From: RGIG8244 sp045639325
GTDB taxonomy: Bacteria > Verrucomicrobiota > Lentisphaeria > Victivallales > UBA1829
Assembly (NCBI GenBank): GCA_045639325.1
Contig: JAZUCU010000055.1
Coordinates: forward strand, 6,423-70,422
DNA: 64,000 bases
Direction of reading: 5' to 3'
In this document: piece after piece, positions 26,741-34,829 of the stretch
How positions within the stretch are numbered: the first letter of the stretch is position 1
Layout: each line of letters begins with the position of its first letter
Translations under genes and position numbers: made by a program
The notes under the pieces: generated by a model
Told to the model about the DNA's origin: nothing
Seen by the model: only the letters and a program-made list of their open reading frames with translations
Database searches by the model: none

Positions 26741-28024
26741 TTATTTCACAGATTCAACAAGAAGATCAAGAGTTTTCTGCAAAGCACCGCGGTTGGAGAG
26801 AATGGTATTTTGTGCCGCATTCCCCAATGCTTTCGCTTTTTCCGGATCCTGCAGATATTCGGTCATGGCAGTCACCAGCTGACTTTCATTTTCCACAATG
26901 CGGACGGCATTATTTTTCTTGAGAGCGTCAAGAGCCTGACGGAAATTTTTGAGTTTGGGACCGCTGATGATCGGTTTACCCATTACCGCAGGTTCAATGA
27001 TATTCTGTCCTTCATCATTGCCTGCCAATGTTTTACCCATGATCACAATATCGGATGACTTGATAAAACCTGCCAATTCGCCGGTGGTATCAGCCAGTAA
27101 GACATCCAATTCGCCATCCGGTGTGCCGCCGAGACTGCGGCGATGATAACGGAATGAGGTACGGGAAAGCATTTTTTCGATTTCACCGCCCCGTTCAGCA
27201 TGACGCGGCACCATGACCAATTTTGCATTTTTAACAGTTTCCCGTACTTTTGTAAATGCAGAAATTACAAGGGGTTCTTCCGGTGAATGTGTGGATGCGG
27301 AAATCACAATACCATCGTGAGAAGTTCCGAAAATGGTTGAGAAATCGAACCCTGCACCTTCCGGCGGAGTCTGGTCAAATTTAATGTTGCCGGTAACAGT
27401 GATTTTCGGATCGATATCCGGAGCAATCACATTCAAACGTTCCTTATCGGTCTGAGTCTGTACGCCGATTGCATCAAAACAGCGGAGAACCGGGGCAAAA
27501 AATGCGCGGAAACGGCTGTATCCTTTGAAAGATTTATCGGAAATACGGGTATTGACCAGAATGGTTTTCACATTCATTTTCTTTGCCATGCAAATGAGAT
27601 TCGGCCACAATTCTGTTTCAAAAATCACCAATGCGGAAGGCTTGATCAGATTCAAAGCAGTACGCACAAATGCAGTTAAATCAATGGGGCAGAAAATGAC
27701 AATCACGTTTTCCGGACACTTATTTCTTGCAATTTCCTGTCCAGTCGTAGTCGTCGTACTCAGAATAAATTTCTGATCCGGCGCCATTTTCACCCATTTA
27801 TTGAGAACCGTCAGAGCAAGATTTGTTTCCCCCACGCTGACAGCATGAAGCCAGATACCGCCCTGGTATTCCCGGAGCTGCAATTTTTTCTCATTACTGT
27901 AAATCCCGAACCGTTCCCAATAACTGGCTTTGTGTCCGGGACGACGAATCAATTTCCAAATCAGACCGGGGAGAAAGAATGGAAATACAAATGGAAAGAA
28001 GAATCTGTAAATAAATAACATCAT
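26741..28024 (-). CDS. waaA: 3-deoxy-D-manno-octulosonic acid (Kdo) transferase
   Basis: A 427-residue inner-membrane-associated glycosyltransferase that adds Kdo to lipid A precursor. It has an N-terminal membrane anchor (FFFPFVFPFFLPGLIW), the acceptor-side WLHAVSVGETNLA segment, FETELWPNLI and the GT-B C-terminal nucleotide-sugar region (VPRHAERGGEIEKM, GQNIIEPAVMGKPIISGP). These are diagnostic of WaaA/KdtA and show that the organism makes LPS. Its ATG overlaps the end of cdsA by 4 bp; the operon reads gmhA-uppS-cdsA-waaA. Whether it adds one or two Kdo residues cannot be told. Confidence 0.95.
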   Translation of the reverse strand: MMLFIYRFFFPFVFPFFLPGLIWKLIRRPGHKASYWERFGIYSNEKKLQLREYQGGIWLHAVSVGETNLALTVLNKWVKMAPDQKFILSTTTTTGQEIARNKCPENVIVIFCPIDLTAFVRTALNLIKPSALVIFETELWPNLICMAKKMNVKTILVNTRISDKSFKGYSRFRAFFAPVLRCFDAIGVQTQTDKERLNVIAPDIDPKITVTGNIKFDQTPPEGAGFDFSTIFGTSHDGIVISASTHSPEEPLVISAFTKVRETVKNAKLVMVPRHAERGGEIEKMLSRTSFRYHRRSLGGTPDGELDVLLADTTGELAGFIKSSDIVIMGKTLAGNDEGQNIIEPAVMGKPIISGPKLKNFRQALDALKKNNAVRIVENESQLVTAMTEYLQDPEKAKALGNAAQNTILSNRGALQKTLDLLVESVK

Positions 28025-28857
28025 ACGGGGAACACCTTATCTGAGAAATAAATGAACATTGCAAATACAGCACCATTGATCAGCAAGCTGTCGACCAGGT
28101 CAAAAATACCACCGATACCGGGAAGTACATGACCGGAATCTTTCACGCCGCATGTACGCTTGAATGCAGATTCCGCCAAATCGCCAGCCATACTGCCGAA
28201 GAAGAGAATGGCACCGGCAACCAGAGAAATCCAATGGGGCAGAGAAAAATTACACATGGGCCAGATAAAGTAACTGGCTGCCATGGCACTGAGAATACCG
28301 CCGACTGCGCCTTCGTAGGATTTTCCGGGGCTGATTGCAGGGATCATCTTGTGATTGCCACCCTTGCTCAAGGCATTGGTGATGGTTCCGACGACGTATG
28401 CACCGATATCGGAAATCTTTGTAATCAGAACCAGATACAGGAAAATGTAAGGACTGCAATGGTAAAGATAAGTCAAAAGCACAATGGGAATTGCAAAGAG
28501 AAAATATGCGGCGGAAGAATTGAGAATCGACCGCATGGGATCCACTTGATTTTTGGAAAGCAGGAAGAAATTCCATTGAATCACAATAAAAATCACACCA
28601 CAGGCGATGGTGAGATCATACCATTCCAACACAGCAAACAATGCAGTAAATGCTGCAAATGCAGGGGTGATTCTGCGGTTTGCAGGATTCCCGGAACCAT
28701 CAAGGATGGTTGTAAATTCCCGCACGGAAAAGTAAGATAAGAGAACGACGAGCAATCCGAATACGGACTGTCCCAGCGTTCCGTGGTTAAAAATTGCCGT
28801 GAAAAACAAAGTCAGTAAGATTACCGTACTGAATGTGCGTTTCAAAAAGGTTTTCAT
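28021..28857 (-). CDS. cdsA: Phosphatidate cytidylyltransferase
   Basis: A 278-residue integral membrane enzyme making CDP-diacylglycerol from phosphatidate and CTP, the precursor of all membrane phospholipids. It has about eight hydrophobic segments and the family C-terminal signature (FGSMAGDLAESAFKRTCGVK followed by DSGHVLPGIGGIFDLVDSL). The usual final DRxDS reads DLVDS here, a mild departure at a normally conserved Arg. It overlaps uppS and waaA by 4 bp each, so the three are translationally coupled. Confidence 0.94.
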   Translation of the reverse strand: MKTFLKRTFSTVILLTLFFTAIFNHGTLGQSVFGLLVVLLSYFSVREFTTILDGSGNPANRRITPAFAAFTALFAVLEWYDLTIACGVIFIVIQWNFFLLSKNQVDPMRSILNSSAAYFLFAIPIVLLTYLYHCSPYIFLYLVLITKISDIGAYVVGTITNALSKGGNHKMIPAISPGKSYEGAVGGILSAMAASYFIWPMCNFSLPHWISLVAGAILFFGSMAGDLAESAFKRTCGVKDSGHVLPGIGGIFDLVDSLLINGAVFAMFIYFSDKVFPV

Positions 28858-29564
28858 GGTCTGCCTCCAAATCTGCGATTACGTTTATAATAAGTGTTGA
28901 TAGCTTTTTCCAATTGTTCGTCATCAAAATCCGGCCAGTAAATATCGGTAAAGTAAAATTCTGCGTAAGACAACTGCCAGAGAAGAAAATTACTGATCCG
29001 CTCTTCGCCGCTGGTCCGGATCATCAAATCCGGATCAGGAATACCGGGGAGATAAAGATGATCTGCAACCGTTTGTTCTGTAATGGCTTCTGCTTGAATT
29101 TCGCCATTTTTGACTCCGGCAGCAATCTTACGGACGGCATCGGTGATTTCCTGACGTCCGCCATAATTCAATGCCAGAATCAGCGTATGATCATAATCTT
29201 CTGCCGTGTAACGGATCACTTTCTTCAAACGTTCCACGCAGAAATCGGGCAATTCCTCCATTCTGCCGGTAACCAGAAGACGGATTCTGTTTTGCTTGAT
29301 CTTTTCCTGATTTTCATCGAGAAAACGGGCAAGAAGATCCATCAGAAAACTGACTTCCTCTTTGGAACGTTTCCAGTTTTCCGTGCTGAATGCATACAGC
29401 GTCAAATAAGAAATATTGTGTTTGCGGATACTTTCCATCAAATCAAGGACCCGCTGTGCACCGGCGGCATGTCCATCGGAACGGGGAAGTTCCCGTTCTT
29501 TTGCCCATCTGCCGTTGCCATCCATAATAATGGCAATGTGTTTAATTGATTCCGTTATTTCCAT
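28854..29564 (-). CDS. uppS: Undecaprenyl diphosphate synthase (cis-prenyltransferase)
   Basis: A 236-residue cytoplasmic enzyme that condenses isopentenyl diphosphate units onto farnesyl diphosphate to make the C55 carrier for peptidoglycan and LPS O-chains. Diagnostic segments are HIAIIMDGNGRWAKERELPR with the catalytic Asp, LTLYAFSTENWKRSKEEV, ALNYGGRQEI and PDPDLMIRTSGEERISNFLL followed by WQLSYAEFYF. It overlaps gmhA by 23 bp and cdsA by 4 bp. Confidence 0.97.
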   Translation of the reverse strand: MEITESIKHIAIIMDGNGRWAKERELPRSDGHAAGAQRVLDLMESIRKHNISYLTLYAFSTENWKRSKEEVSFLMDLLARFLDENQEKIKQNRIRLLVTGRMEELPDFCVERLKKVIRYTAEDYDHTLILALNYGGRQEITDAVRKIAAGVKNGEIQAEAITEQTVADHLYLPGIPDPDLMIRTSGEERISNFLLWQLSYAEFYFTDIYWPDFDDEQLEKAINTYYKRNRRFGGRP

Positions 29565-30201
29565 AAAAATACTCTTCCAGCATAAGACAAAGTGTGTGAT
29601 ACATCGGCAGGTGATATTCCTGGATACGATAAGTTTCTCTTGAAGGAGCTTTCAGTACAACATCGGCATATTCTTCACAGATTCCGCAATTTTCGCCGGT
29701 AAGGAGAATTGTTTTGATGCCCAATCCTCTGGCAGTGCGGAAACATTCAAAGACATTTTTTGCATTGCCGGAAGTACTGATACCGAAGACGACATCCCCT
29801 TCTTTCCCGAGCACAAACAACTGCTGGGCATAGGTATAAAAAGGATCGACGTCGTTATTGAATGCTGTCGTCAAAGCGGGATGCCCCAACAGGGAGACGG
29901 CTCTCAAACCGGGCTGAAGGACATCCAGCAGAGCGGGATCGCCACCATTCTGGATGAATTTGTTTCTGAAATCGTCAGAAACCTTTCTTTTTACAATAAA
30001 ATTCTTCATCAACTCGCCGATAATATGCTCACAATCGGCTGCACTGCCGCCATTTCCGCAAAAAAATGCAGTTTTGCTATTGACAAATGCGTTTTGAAGT
30101 GTTATATATACCTTGTTGAAATTTTCGACTTGCGGAAGGAGTTCCGGGAAACGGCGGAACAGCTCTTCTGCGTGCTTATTGACATTTTTGTTGATATTCA
30201 T
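29542..30201 (-). CDS. gmhA: Sedoheptulose-7-phosphate isomerase
   Basis: A 219-residue SIS-domain isomerase that makes D-glycero-D-manno-heptose 7-phosphate for the LPS inner core. The family pattern FFCGNGGSAADCEHIIGELM and the active-site region FGISTSGNAKNV are clear. It is the first gene of the four-gene envelope operon. The 3' end overlaps uppS by 23 bp, which is long for this window and suggests tight coupling. Some SIS proteins of this type act in other sugar phosphate pathways, but the WaaA neighbour favours heptose. Confidence 0.9.
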   Translation of the reverse strand: MNINKNVNKHAEELFRRFPELLPQVENFNKVYITLQNAFVNSKTAFFCGNGGSAADCEHIIGELMKNFIVKRKVSDDFRNKFIQNGGDPALLDVLQPGLRAVSLLGHPALTTAFNNDVDPFYTYAQQLFVLGKEGDVVFGISTSGNAKNVFECFRTARGLGIKTILLTGENCGICEEYADVVLKAPSRETYRIQEYHLPMYHTLCLMLEEYFYGNNGIN

Positions 30202-30243
30202 ATAACTTTCCGGGTTGATTTGTTAATGAGACGTACTATTGTT

Positions 30244-30272
30244 AATAGAACACCATTTATTAAAAAAGTCAA
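30244..30272 (-). promoter_or_regulatory. Putative promoter of the gmhA-uppS-cdsA-waaA operon
   Basis: On the minus strand TTGACT (30267-30272) and TCTATT (30244-30249) are 17 bp apart, 43 bp before the gmhA ATG. A small inverted repeat, CTATT/AATAG with 3-nt spacer (30236-30248), overlaps the -10 box. The rest of the 228-bp region between gmhA and dnaN is AT-rich; I see no DnaA-box cluster in it. Confidence 0.45.
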
Positions 30273-30429
30273 TCATAAATATCAACATTTTTTCAAATAA
30301 GTACAAAATGAGGTAGAAAATATGGACTTATTAACATAATTAACAGTCCTATTACTATTTCTTTTAAATCCGGACTGGAAATTTTGAAATATTGAGCTAT
30401 ATTAATTTGTTCACAAGAAAGGTGGCAAA

Positions 30430-31524
30430 ATGAAAATCAAAGTCAATCAGGAAACATTATGTAAAGCACTTCAGAAAGTGACAAACATCATCGGCAGCCG
30501 TACAACGCTTCCGGTGCTTGCCAACGTCTGGATGCACGCCGAAGAAAACAAATTAACAATCGTAACCACAGACCTGGAAATCCGCTATGTAACAGAAATT
30601 CCGGCTGAAGTGGAAGAAAGCGGTAAAACTACCCTTCCCGCAAAGAAGCTGCTCGGACTCGTTTCCCGCTTCCACGGTGATATTACTATTGAAAGTAATG
30701 AAAACTATCATTCTGTTATCCGCTGCGGTTCTGCCGAAATCATGCTGCTCGGCTTGAATCCCGATGACTTCCCCATCCTCACAACTTTTGAAGTCATCCG
30801 TACCATTCAGATGAAACAGGCTGACCTTGCTGAACTCATCGAAAAAATCTCCTATGCTGTCAGCGTGGAAGATTCCCGTAAAGTTCTCCAGGGTATCCTT
30901 CTTTCTGTTCATGAAGGCAAAATCACTGCTGTTGCAACCGACGGGAAACGTCTTGCTCTGACAGAAAAGATGCTGGATAACGTTCCGGAAGGCAGCGATG
31001 GCGATATCATCATCACCCTGAAATCTGCCCAGGAATTGAAACGCGTCATGGATAAGACCAGTGATGTCACAATGGAAATCGGTGAAAAACAGATCACATT
31101 CCATCTCGGTGATACTACAATCACATCCAAATTGATCGAAGGTGTGTACCCCAATTACCGTCAGGTCATTCCGGCTTCCTTCAAGAAGAATATCGGTATT
31201 CAGTGCGATCAGTTCATCTATGCGCTTGAATTGTTGAGTGTTACACTTGCTGATTCCACAAGCCCGCTGGTCAAATTGACATTCAAGGATAATCAGTTGC
31301 GTTTTGATGCAAACAGCAATATCGGTGAAGGTAACGAATCCATTGCCATCGAATACGAAGGCGAAGAAATGTCTGCTTCCTTCAATCCCCACTATCTGCT
31401 GGATCCCTTCAAACACCTGCCCAACGATCAGATGTTCCTGAAGATCAACGATGTGGTCAGCCCCATTGCTTTGGAAACTGCAGATGGTTTCCTTTACGTG
31501 ATCATGCCGATGCGTAATAAATAA
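30430..31524 (+). CDS. dnaN: DNA polymerase III sliding clamp (beta subunit)
   Basis: A 364-residue protein with three repeats of the clamp fold: MKIKVNQETLCKALQKVTNI at the N-terminus, FEVIRTIQMKQADLAELIEK in the middle and the terminal segment ETADGFLYVIMPMRN, the typical ...PM(R/K) ending. It forms the ring that tethers the replicative polymerase to DNA. The ribosome site AAAGGTGG lies just before the ATG. dnaN is followed by recF as in many bacteria, but dnaA does not precede it; the divergent neighbour is gmhA. A strong terminator separates it from recF. Confidence 0.97.
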   Translation: MKIKVNQETLCKALQKVTNIIGSRTTLPVLANVWMHAEENKLTIVTTDLEIRYVTEIPAEVEESGKTTLPAKKLLGLVSRFHGDITIESNENYHSVIRCGSAEIMLLGLNPDDFPILTTFEVIRTIQMKQADLAELIEKISYAVSVEDSRKVLQGILLSVHEGKITAVATDGKRLALTEKMLDNVPEGSDGDIIITLKSAQELKRVMDKTSDVTMEIGEKQITFHLGDTTITSKLIEGVYPNYRQVIPASFKKNIGIQCDQFIYALELLSVTLADSTSPLVKLTFKDNQLRFDANSNIGEGNESIAIEYEGEEMSASFNPHYLLDPFKHLPNDQMFLKINDVVSPIALETADGFLYVIMPMRNK

Positions 31525-31545
31525 TCAGTTTTTTGATGATTTTTC

Positions 31546-31582
31546 CGGGTCGCTTTCTACATCAGAGGGCGACCCGTTTTTT
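31546..31582 (+). terminator. Rho-independent terminator between dnaN and recF
   Basis: CGGGTCGC at 31546-31553 pairs perfectly with GCGACCCG at 31569-31576, followed by TTTTTT. It lies 22 bp after the dnaN stop and 12 bp before the recF ATG, so most dnaN transcripts should stop before recF. Confidence 0.88.
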
Positions 31583-31593
31583 CTACACGGACC

Positions 31594-32667
31594 ATGATTG
31601 ATTCGCTGAATTTACAGAACTTCCGCTGCTTTGAATCTCTTTCTCTGCAGTTTAATAAGAAACATATTCTCCTTTCCGGTTCCAACGGACAGGGGAAGTC
31701 TTCTGTTTTGGAAGCAGTATTTTTCCTTGCCAATTTACGGTCATTCCGCACCGCCAGAATCTCTGACATGTTCCGGATCGGGACACAATCCTTCCGCATC
31801 AATGCCACTGCTCATATCGGCTCTTTTCCGCAAAAATTCGAGATTGAGCAGAACGGGTCGGCAAGACGATTGCGGATCGACAGCAATCCGGTTGCCAAAT
31901 CCAGCGATTTCTGCGGCGGATTACGGACGATCGCCTTCCTTCCCGATGATCCGTTGATCCTTACCGGTTCCTCCCAGCAAAGACGCCGTTTTTTCGATAT
32001 GTTCATCTCGATGATGGATCGGGAATATTTCCGCAGTTTGCAAAAGTATTCCACGGCTTTGAAAACCCGGAATCTGCTGCTGCGTGAACAGGTGATCAAG
32101 CAGGATGTATTGGATGCGTGGGATGATATTCTTGCGGAAAACGGCAGCCGGATCGTTGCCATGCGCAATACGTATTCTCATATTCTCGGTGATTTCATGC
32201 GTACTTTATTGCAGAATCTCCGCCCGGAAATGGCAGACTTCAAAATATTGATGCGTTATTCCAGAGAAACGGATAACAAGGAAGGTTTCAAGAAACGTCT
32301 CGCCGCTCAATTTGCCAGAGATCGTGCGGCACGGTTTACTTCCAGCGGTCCTCATGCCGATGATTTTGATTTTCAGTTTGATAATAAATCGTTACGTGTC
32401 TGCGGTTCCCGCGGGCAATGCCGTATTATTTCCTTTGCCATGAAAATGGCGGAATTGGAAATCGTCAATACCCGCCCGTCCGGCAAAACAATTGTGTTGA
32501 TCGATGATGCTGCTGCCGATCTCGATCAACGTGCCAGAGAGGCGTTTTACAACAAAATAGAATCAGCAGCTCAAATTTTTCATGCTTCCACCGATCCTGA
32601 TCCGTTATTCAATGCAGATCAGGCACAAATTATAATCCCGGGACAAAGGAGTCAACCCCATGTTTAA
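31594..32667 (+). CDS. recF: DNA replication and repair protein RecF
   Basis: A 357-residue SMC-like ATPase that loads RecA at gaps with RecO and RecR. MIDSLNLQNFRCFESLSLQF opens the protein, Walker A is GSNGQGKSS near 29-37, RRFFDMFISMMDREY follows, the signature region lies in GSRGQCRIISFAMKMAE and Walker B is TIVLIDDAAADLD near 303-315. No clear ribosome site precedes the ATG (only ACGGA), in keeping with low expression behind a terminator. The 3' end overlaps thiI by 8 bp. Confidence 0.95.
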   Translation: MIDSLNLQNFRCFESLSLQFNKKHILLSGSNGQGKSSVLEAVFFLANLRSFRTARISDMFRIGTQSFRINATAHIGSFPQKFEIEQNGSARRLRIDSNPVAKSSDFCGGLRTIAFLPDDPLILTGSSQQRRRFFDMFISMMDREYFRSLQKYSTALKTRNLLLREQVIKQDVLDAWDDILAENGSRIVAMRNTYSHILGDFMRTLLQNLRPEMADFKILMRYSRETDNKEGFKKRLAAQFARDRAARFTSSGPHADDFDFQFDNKSLRVCGSRGQCRIISFAMKMAELEIVNTRPSGKTIVLIDDAAADLDQRAREAFYNKIESAAQIFHASTDPDPLFNADQAQIIIPGQRSQPHV

Positions 32668-33865
32668 CCATATTGTCTGCCGCTATAACGAAATCGCAAC
32701 CAAAAGCGGAAACCGTGCCATGTTTGAACGCCGCCTGATCGATAACATGCGCGCCGCCTGTGCCGATCTGGATACAAAACTCAAATTCAACCGTATGCGC
32801 GGCAGAATCGTGATTTACCGGGATCAGGACGTCGAATTCACGCCCGAAGAAAAAGCCGCCATTTCTCAACGTCTGGAACGCTGTTTCGGGCTCGATTCCT
32901 TCTCGTTCTGTCTCGAAGGGGAACGCACCATGGAAGCGGTGGAGGAAATGATCAAGAAAACTGTTCCGGAAATGTTTGCGCCTTTCCTCGAAAAGAACGG
33001 CGTTGTTCAGTTCCGTACACGGGCAAGACGTGCCGATAAGCGGTTCCCCGGTACTTCCAAGGATATTGAAATTGCCGCCGCTACAATCGTGGAAAAATTG
33101 ATCGGTCCGGGTAAAGTAAAAGTCAATCTGGATCATCCGGACGTTTCTATCGGTATTGAAATCCGTGAACACAACTCCATTTTGTATTTTGACAGCCTGA
33201 AAGCAGCAGGCGGTCTCCCCGTCGGTTCCAACGCTCCCATGTTGGCTTTGCTTTCCGGCGGGATCGATTCTCCGGTGGCATGCCACATGACCATGAAACG
33301 TGGTTGTCACGTGGATTTTCTGACATTCCACAGTTATCCTTACACACCCCGTGGAACGGTGGAAAAAGTGCAGCGGATTGCGGATCTGGTCAATCAGTTC
33401 CAGACGCCCCGTGGAATTCTTTACGCCTGCAATATTTCTGAAATTCAGAAATTGATCCGGGATAATTGCGATCCCAGATACCGTACCGTTCTTTACCGCC
33501 GTATTATGATGCGGATTGCTTCCAAACTCTGCACGGAAAAGAAACGGTTTGCTATTGTTACGGGTGAATCCATCGGACAGGTTGCCAGTCAGACCGTGGA
33601 AAACATGTCTGTAATTGAAAAGGCATCGGATTATCTGATTGTCCGTCCGTTATGCGGTTTTGATAAAAACGAAACGATCCGTCGTGCGGAAGCGATCGGT
33701 TCGTTTGAAACATCCATTGAACCGATGCCTGACAGCTGTACGGTTTTTGCTCCGGATTCTCCGGTTCTTCGTGCAAAGCTCCATACCGTTGAGTATGAAG
33801 AATCCAAGATTCCGGATCTGGAAAATGCCATTCAGCAGGCATACGATACAATGGAGATTTATTGA
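32660..33865 (+). CDS. thiI: tRNA 4-thiouridine synthase / thiazole sulfur carrier enzyme ThiI
   Basis: A 401-residue protein with an N-terminal ferredoxin-like and THUMP region (residues 1-165) and a C-terminal PP-loop ATPase domain with LLSGGIDSPVACHMTMKRG near 195-213. It transfers sulfur to U8 of tRNA and, in some species, to the thiamine thiazole pathway. The C-terminal rhodanese domain of the E. coli protein is absent, as in Bacillus-type ThiI, so U8 thiolation with a dedicated cysteine desulfurase is expected. It overlaps recF by 8 bp. The stop codon lies 3 bp before the left copy of the 19-bp repeat. Confidence 0.94.
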   Translation: MFNHIVCRYNEIATKSGNRAMFERRLIDNMRAACADLDTKLKFNRMRGRIVIYRDQDVEFTPEEKAAISQRLERCFGLDSFSFCLEGERTMEAVEEMIKKTVPEMFAPFLEKNGVVQFRTRARRADKRFPGTSKDIEIAAATIVEKLIGPGKVKVNLDHPDVSIGIEIREHNSILYFDSLKAAGGLPVGSNAPMLALLSGGIDSPVACHMTMKRGCHVDFLTFHSYPYTPRGTVEKVQRIADLVNQFQTPRGILYACNISEIQKLIRDNCDPRYRTVLYRRIMMRIASKLCTEKKRFAIVTGESIGQVASQTVENMSVIEKASDYLIVRPLCGFDKNETIRRAEAIGSFETSIEPMPDSCTVFAPDSPVLRAKLHTVEYEESKIPDLENAIQQAYDTMEIY

Positions 33866-33867
33866 TA

Positions 33868-33886
33868 ATCAGAAATCAAGTTCGGT
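33868..33886. repeat. Left copy of 19-bp direct repeat (insertion boundary)
   Basis: ATCAGAAATCAAGTTCGGT, identical to 34324-34342. This copy lies 3 bp after the thiI stop codon and is not part of a gene, whereas the right copy is the 3' end of the thioesterase gene. So the right copy is the original and the left one the duplicate. Confidence 0.9.
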
Positions 33887-33901
33887 GGTATTATAGTCGT
33901 T

Positions 33902-33924
33902 GTTGTATATTACAGATATACAAC
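33902..33924. repeat. Perfect 9-bp inverted repeat near the left insertion edge
   Basis: GTTGTATAT at 33902-33910 and ATATACAAC at 33916-33924 with a 5-nt spacer. It could be a terminal recognition structure of the inserted element or part of a lost promoter. No T run follows, so it is not a normal terminator. Confidence 0.6.
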
Positions 33925-34323
33925 TATATAGCACAAGGTAATTCTTATCCTGTGTTTGATATTTCAGATTGCGGATTTATAGTAAGATTTGATGCCTTGA
34001 AATCTGCATTGATTGAAAATGTCCCTGAAAATGTCCCTGAAAGATTAACTGGTCTCAAAAAGAAAATTTATGAGATGATTAAACAAAATCCCCATATCTC
34101 TCGAACACAAATCGCATTAAAATGCGGTAAAAGTGTGAAAACTGTTGGACGATATCTTTCTGAAATGAGTTATCTTATTCAGCATACTGGTTCTGCAAGA
34201 GGCGGTCAGTGGATAATTTTACCTGAAAGAAATAATAAGAAATAAGTCATTGAGGCTTTTATATATTTCAAAATTAAGAAAATACAGGTAAAAATGGTAT
34301 TGATTGCAATATCTTGCAGGAAT

Positions 34324-34342
34324 ATCAGAAATCAAGTTCGGT
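34324..34342. repeat. Right copy of 19-bp direct repeat (insertion boundary)
   Basis: Identical to 33868-33886. It encodes the last codons and stop of the minus-strand thioesterase gene (TELDF then stop), which identifies it as the original target sequence. Confidence 0.9.
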
Positions 34343-34828
34343 TACGCCGTCTTCGATGAGATAAGGCATTTCTTCGTGGACGGTGACACCGGCAGAGATT
34401 TCCTGGGGATCCAGTTTCAGACATTTTATTTCGCCGTTGGCAAGTAAAATGCGGTCAAGACTGTAAATTTCCGCTTTGACGACGGTAAAACGGCGGGTGT
34501 CACGGATCAATTCTCCGCGGACATATAAAAATTCTTCGTAGGGGACCGGTTTACGGAAATCGGCATTCAGACTCATTGTAACCGCAAAATCATCTTCGCA
34601 GCCTCCATGATTCGCCCACATGGCACGCAAGCCCATTTCGTCCAGTACGGCTGTAATCATGCCGCCGTGGACGCGTCCGGGATAGCTTTGATGATTCACG
34701 GAAAATTTGAATTTGCTCATGACAGAGCCGTCTGCCATGTTATAAAAAGGTGCGCGGAGCCCGGCAGGATTATCCAGACCGCAAATAACACACATTCTGC
34801 TGTTTCTCTGTTTGCTTAATACTTTCAT
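34325..34828 (-). CDS. Hotdog-fold thioesterase (PaaI/4HBT type)
   Basis: A 167-residue hotdog protein. HQSYPGRVHGGMITAVLDEM, with the HGG turn before the central helix, followed by DFAVTMSLNADFRKPVPYEE, is the PaaI-like pattern; the acidic residue in the helix (DEM) is the likely catalytic group. Such proteins hydrolyse acyl-CoA or acyl-ACP thioesters. An N-terminal CVICG Cys pair is of note. The frame is open 51 codons upstream, but those overlap the MBL gene; the ATG at 34828 starts 1 bp after that gene's stop and has GGAAGGA about 12 nt before it. Its 3' end contains the original copy of the 19-bp repeat. Confidence 0.82.
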   Translation of the reverse strand: MKVLSKQRNSRMCVICGLDNPAGLRAPFYNMADGSVMSKFKFSVNHQSYPGRVHGGMITAVLDEMGLRAMWANHGGCEDDFAVTMSLNADFRKPVPYEEFLYVRGELIRDTRRFTVVKAEIYSLDRILLANGEIKCLKLDPQEISAGVTVHEEMPYLIEDGVTELDF

Positions 34829-34829
34829 T

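Larger units (their letters stand above)
33862..34245 (+). pseudogene. C-terminal remnant of an AlbA_2/AAA_4 (RecG-like annotated) ATP-binding protein
   Basis: The open frame gives 127 residues. From about residue 22 it reads YNYIAQGNSYPVFDISDCGFIV, then a 12-bp tandem repeat encoding NVPENVPE (34018-34041), then a winged helix (KKKIYEMIKQNPHISRTQIA followed by CGKSVKTVGRYLSEM). This order, the GN-x-P-x-F strand, an NVPE linker and a winged helix, is the usual tail of long AlbA_2-containing regulators or ATPases. The AlbA_2 and ATPase parts are missing, and the only start codons are a TTG inside the thiI stop region. I read it as a decayed gene fragment carried in by the insertion. It might still be expressed as a small DNA-binding protein through coupling to thiI. 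Confidence 0.65.
33868..34342. mobile_element. Insertion remnant bounded by 19-bp direct repeats
   Basis: Identical 19-bp sequences bound a 437-bp AT-rich stretch whose codon use (ATA, AGA, AAA, TTA) differs from neighbouring genes. If one repeat copy and the stretch are removed, thiI and the thioesterase gene abut tail to tail with about 3 bp between stops, the compact spacing seen elsewhere here. This is what an insertion at a gene 3' end would leave. A 19-bp duplication is long for transposon target copies and closer to an integrase att core, but no integrase or transposase is present. The cargo is the tail of an AlbA_2/AAA_4-type protein. A 9-bp hairpin lies 15 bp inside the left edge. 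Confidence 0.75.

Noticed and set aside
30202..30429. Replication origin between gmhA and dnaN
   Set aside because: AT-rich, but no dnaA gene and no TTATCCACA-like boxes are visible.
33862..34245. Intact small regulator cotranscribed with thiI
   Set aside because: The start would be a TTG inside the thiI stop region, the first 20 residues come from insertion DNA, and the rest matches only the tail of a larger family, so a remnant is the better reading.
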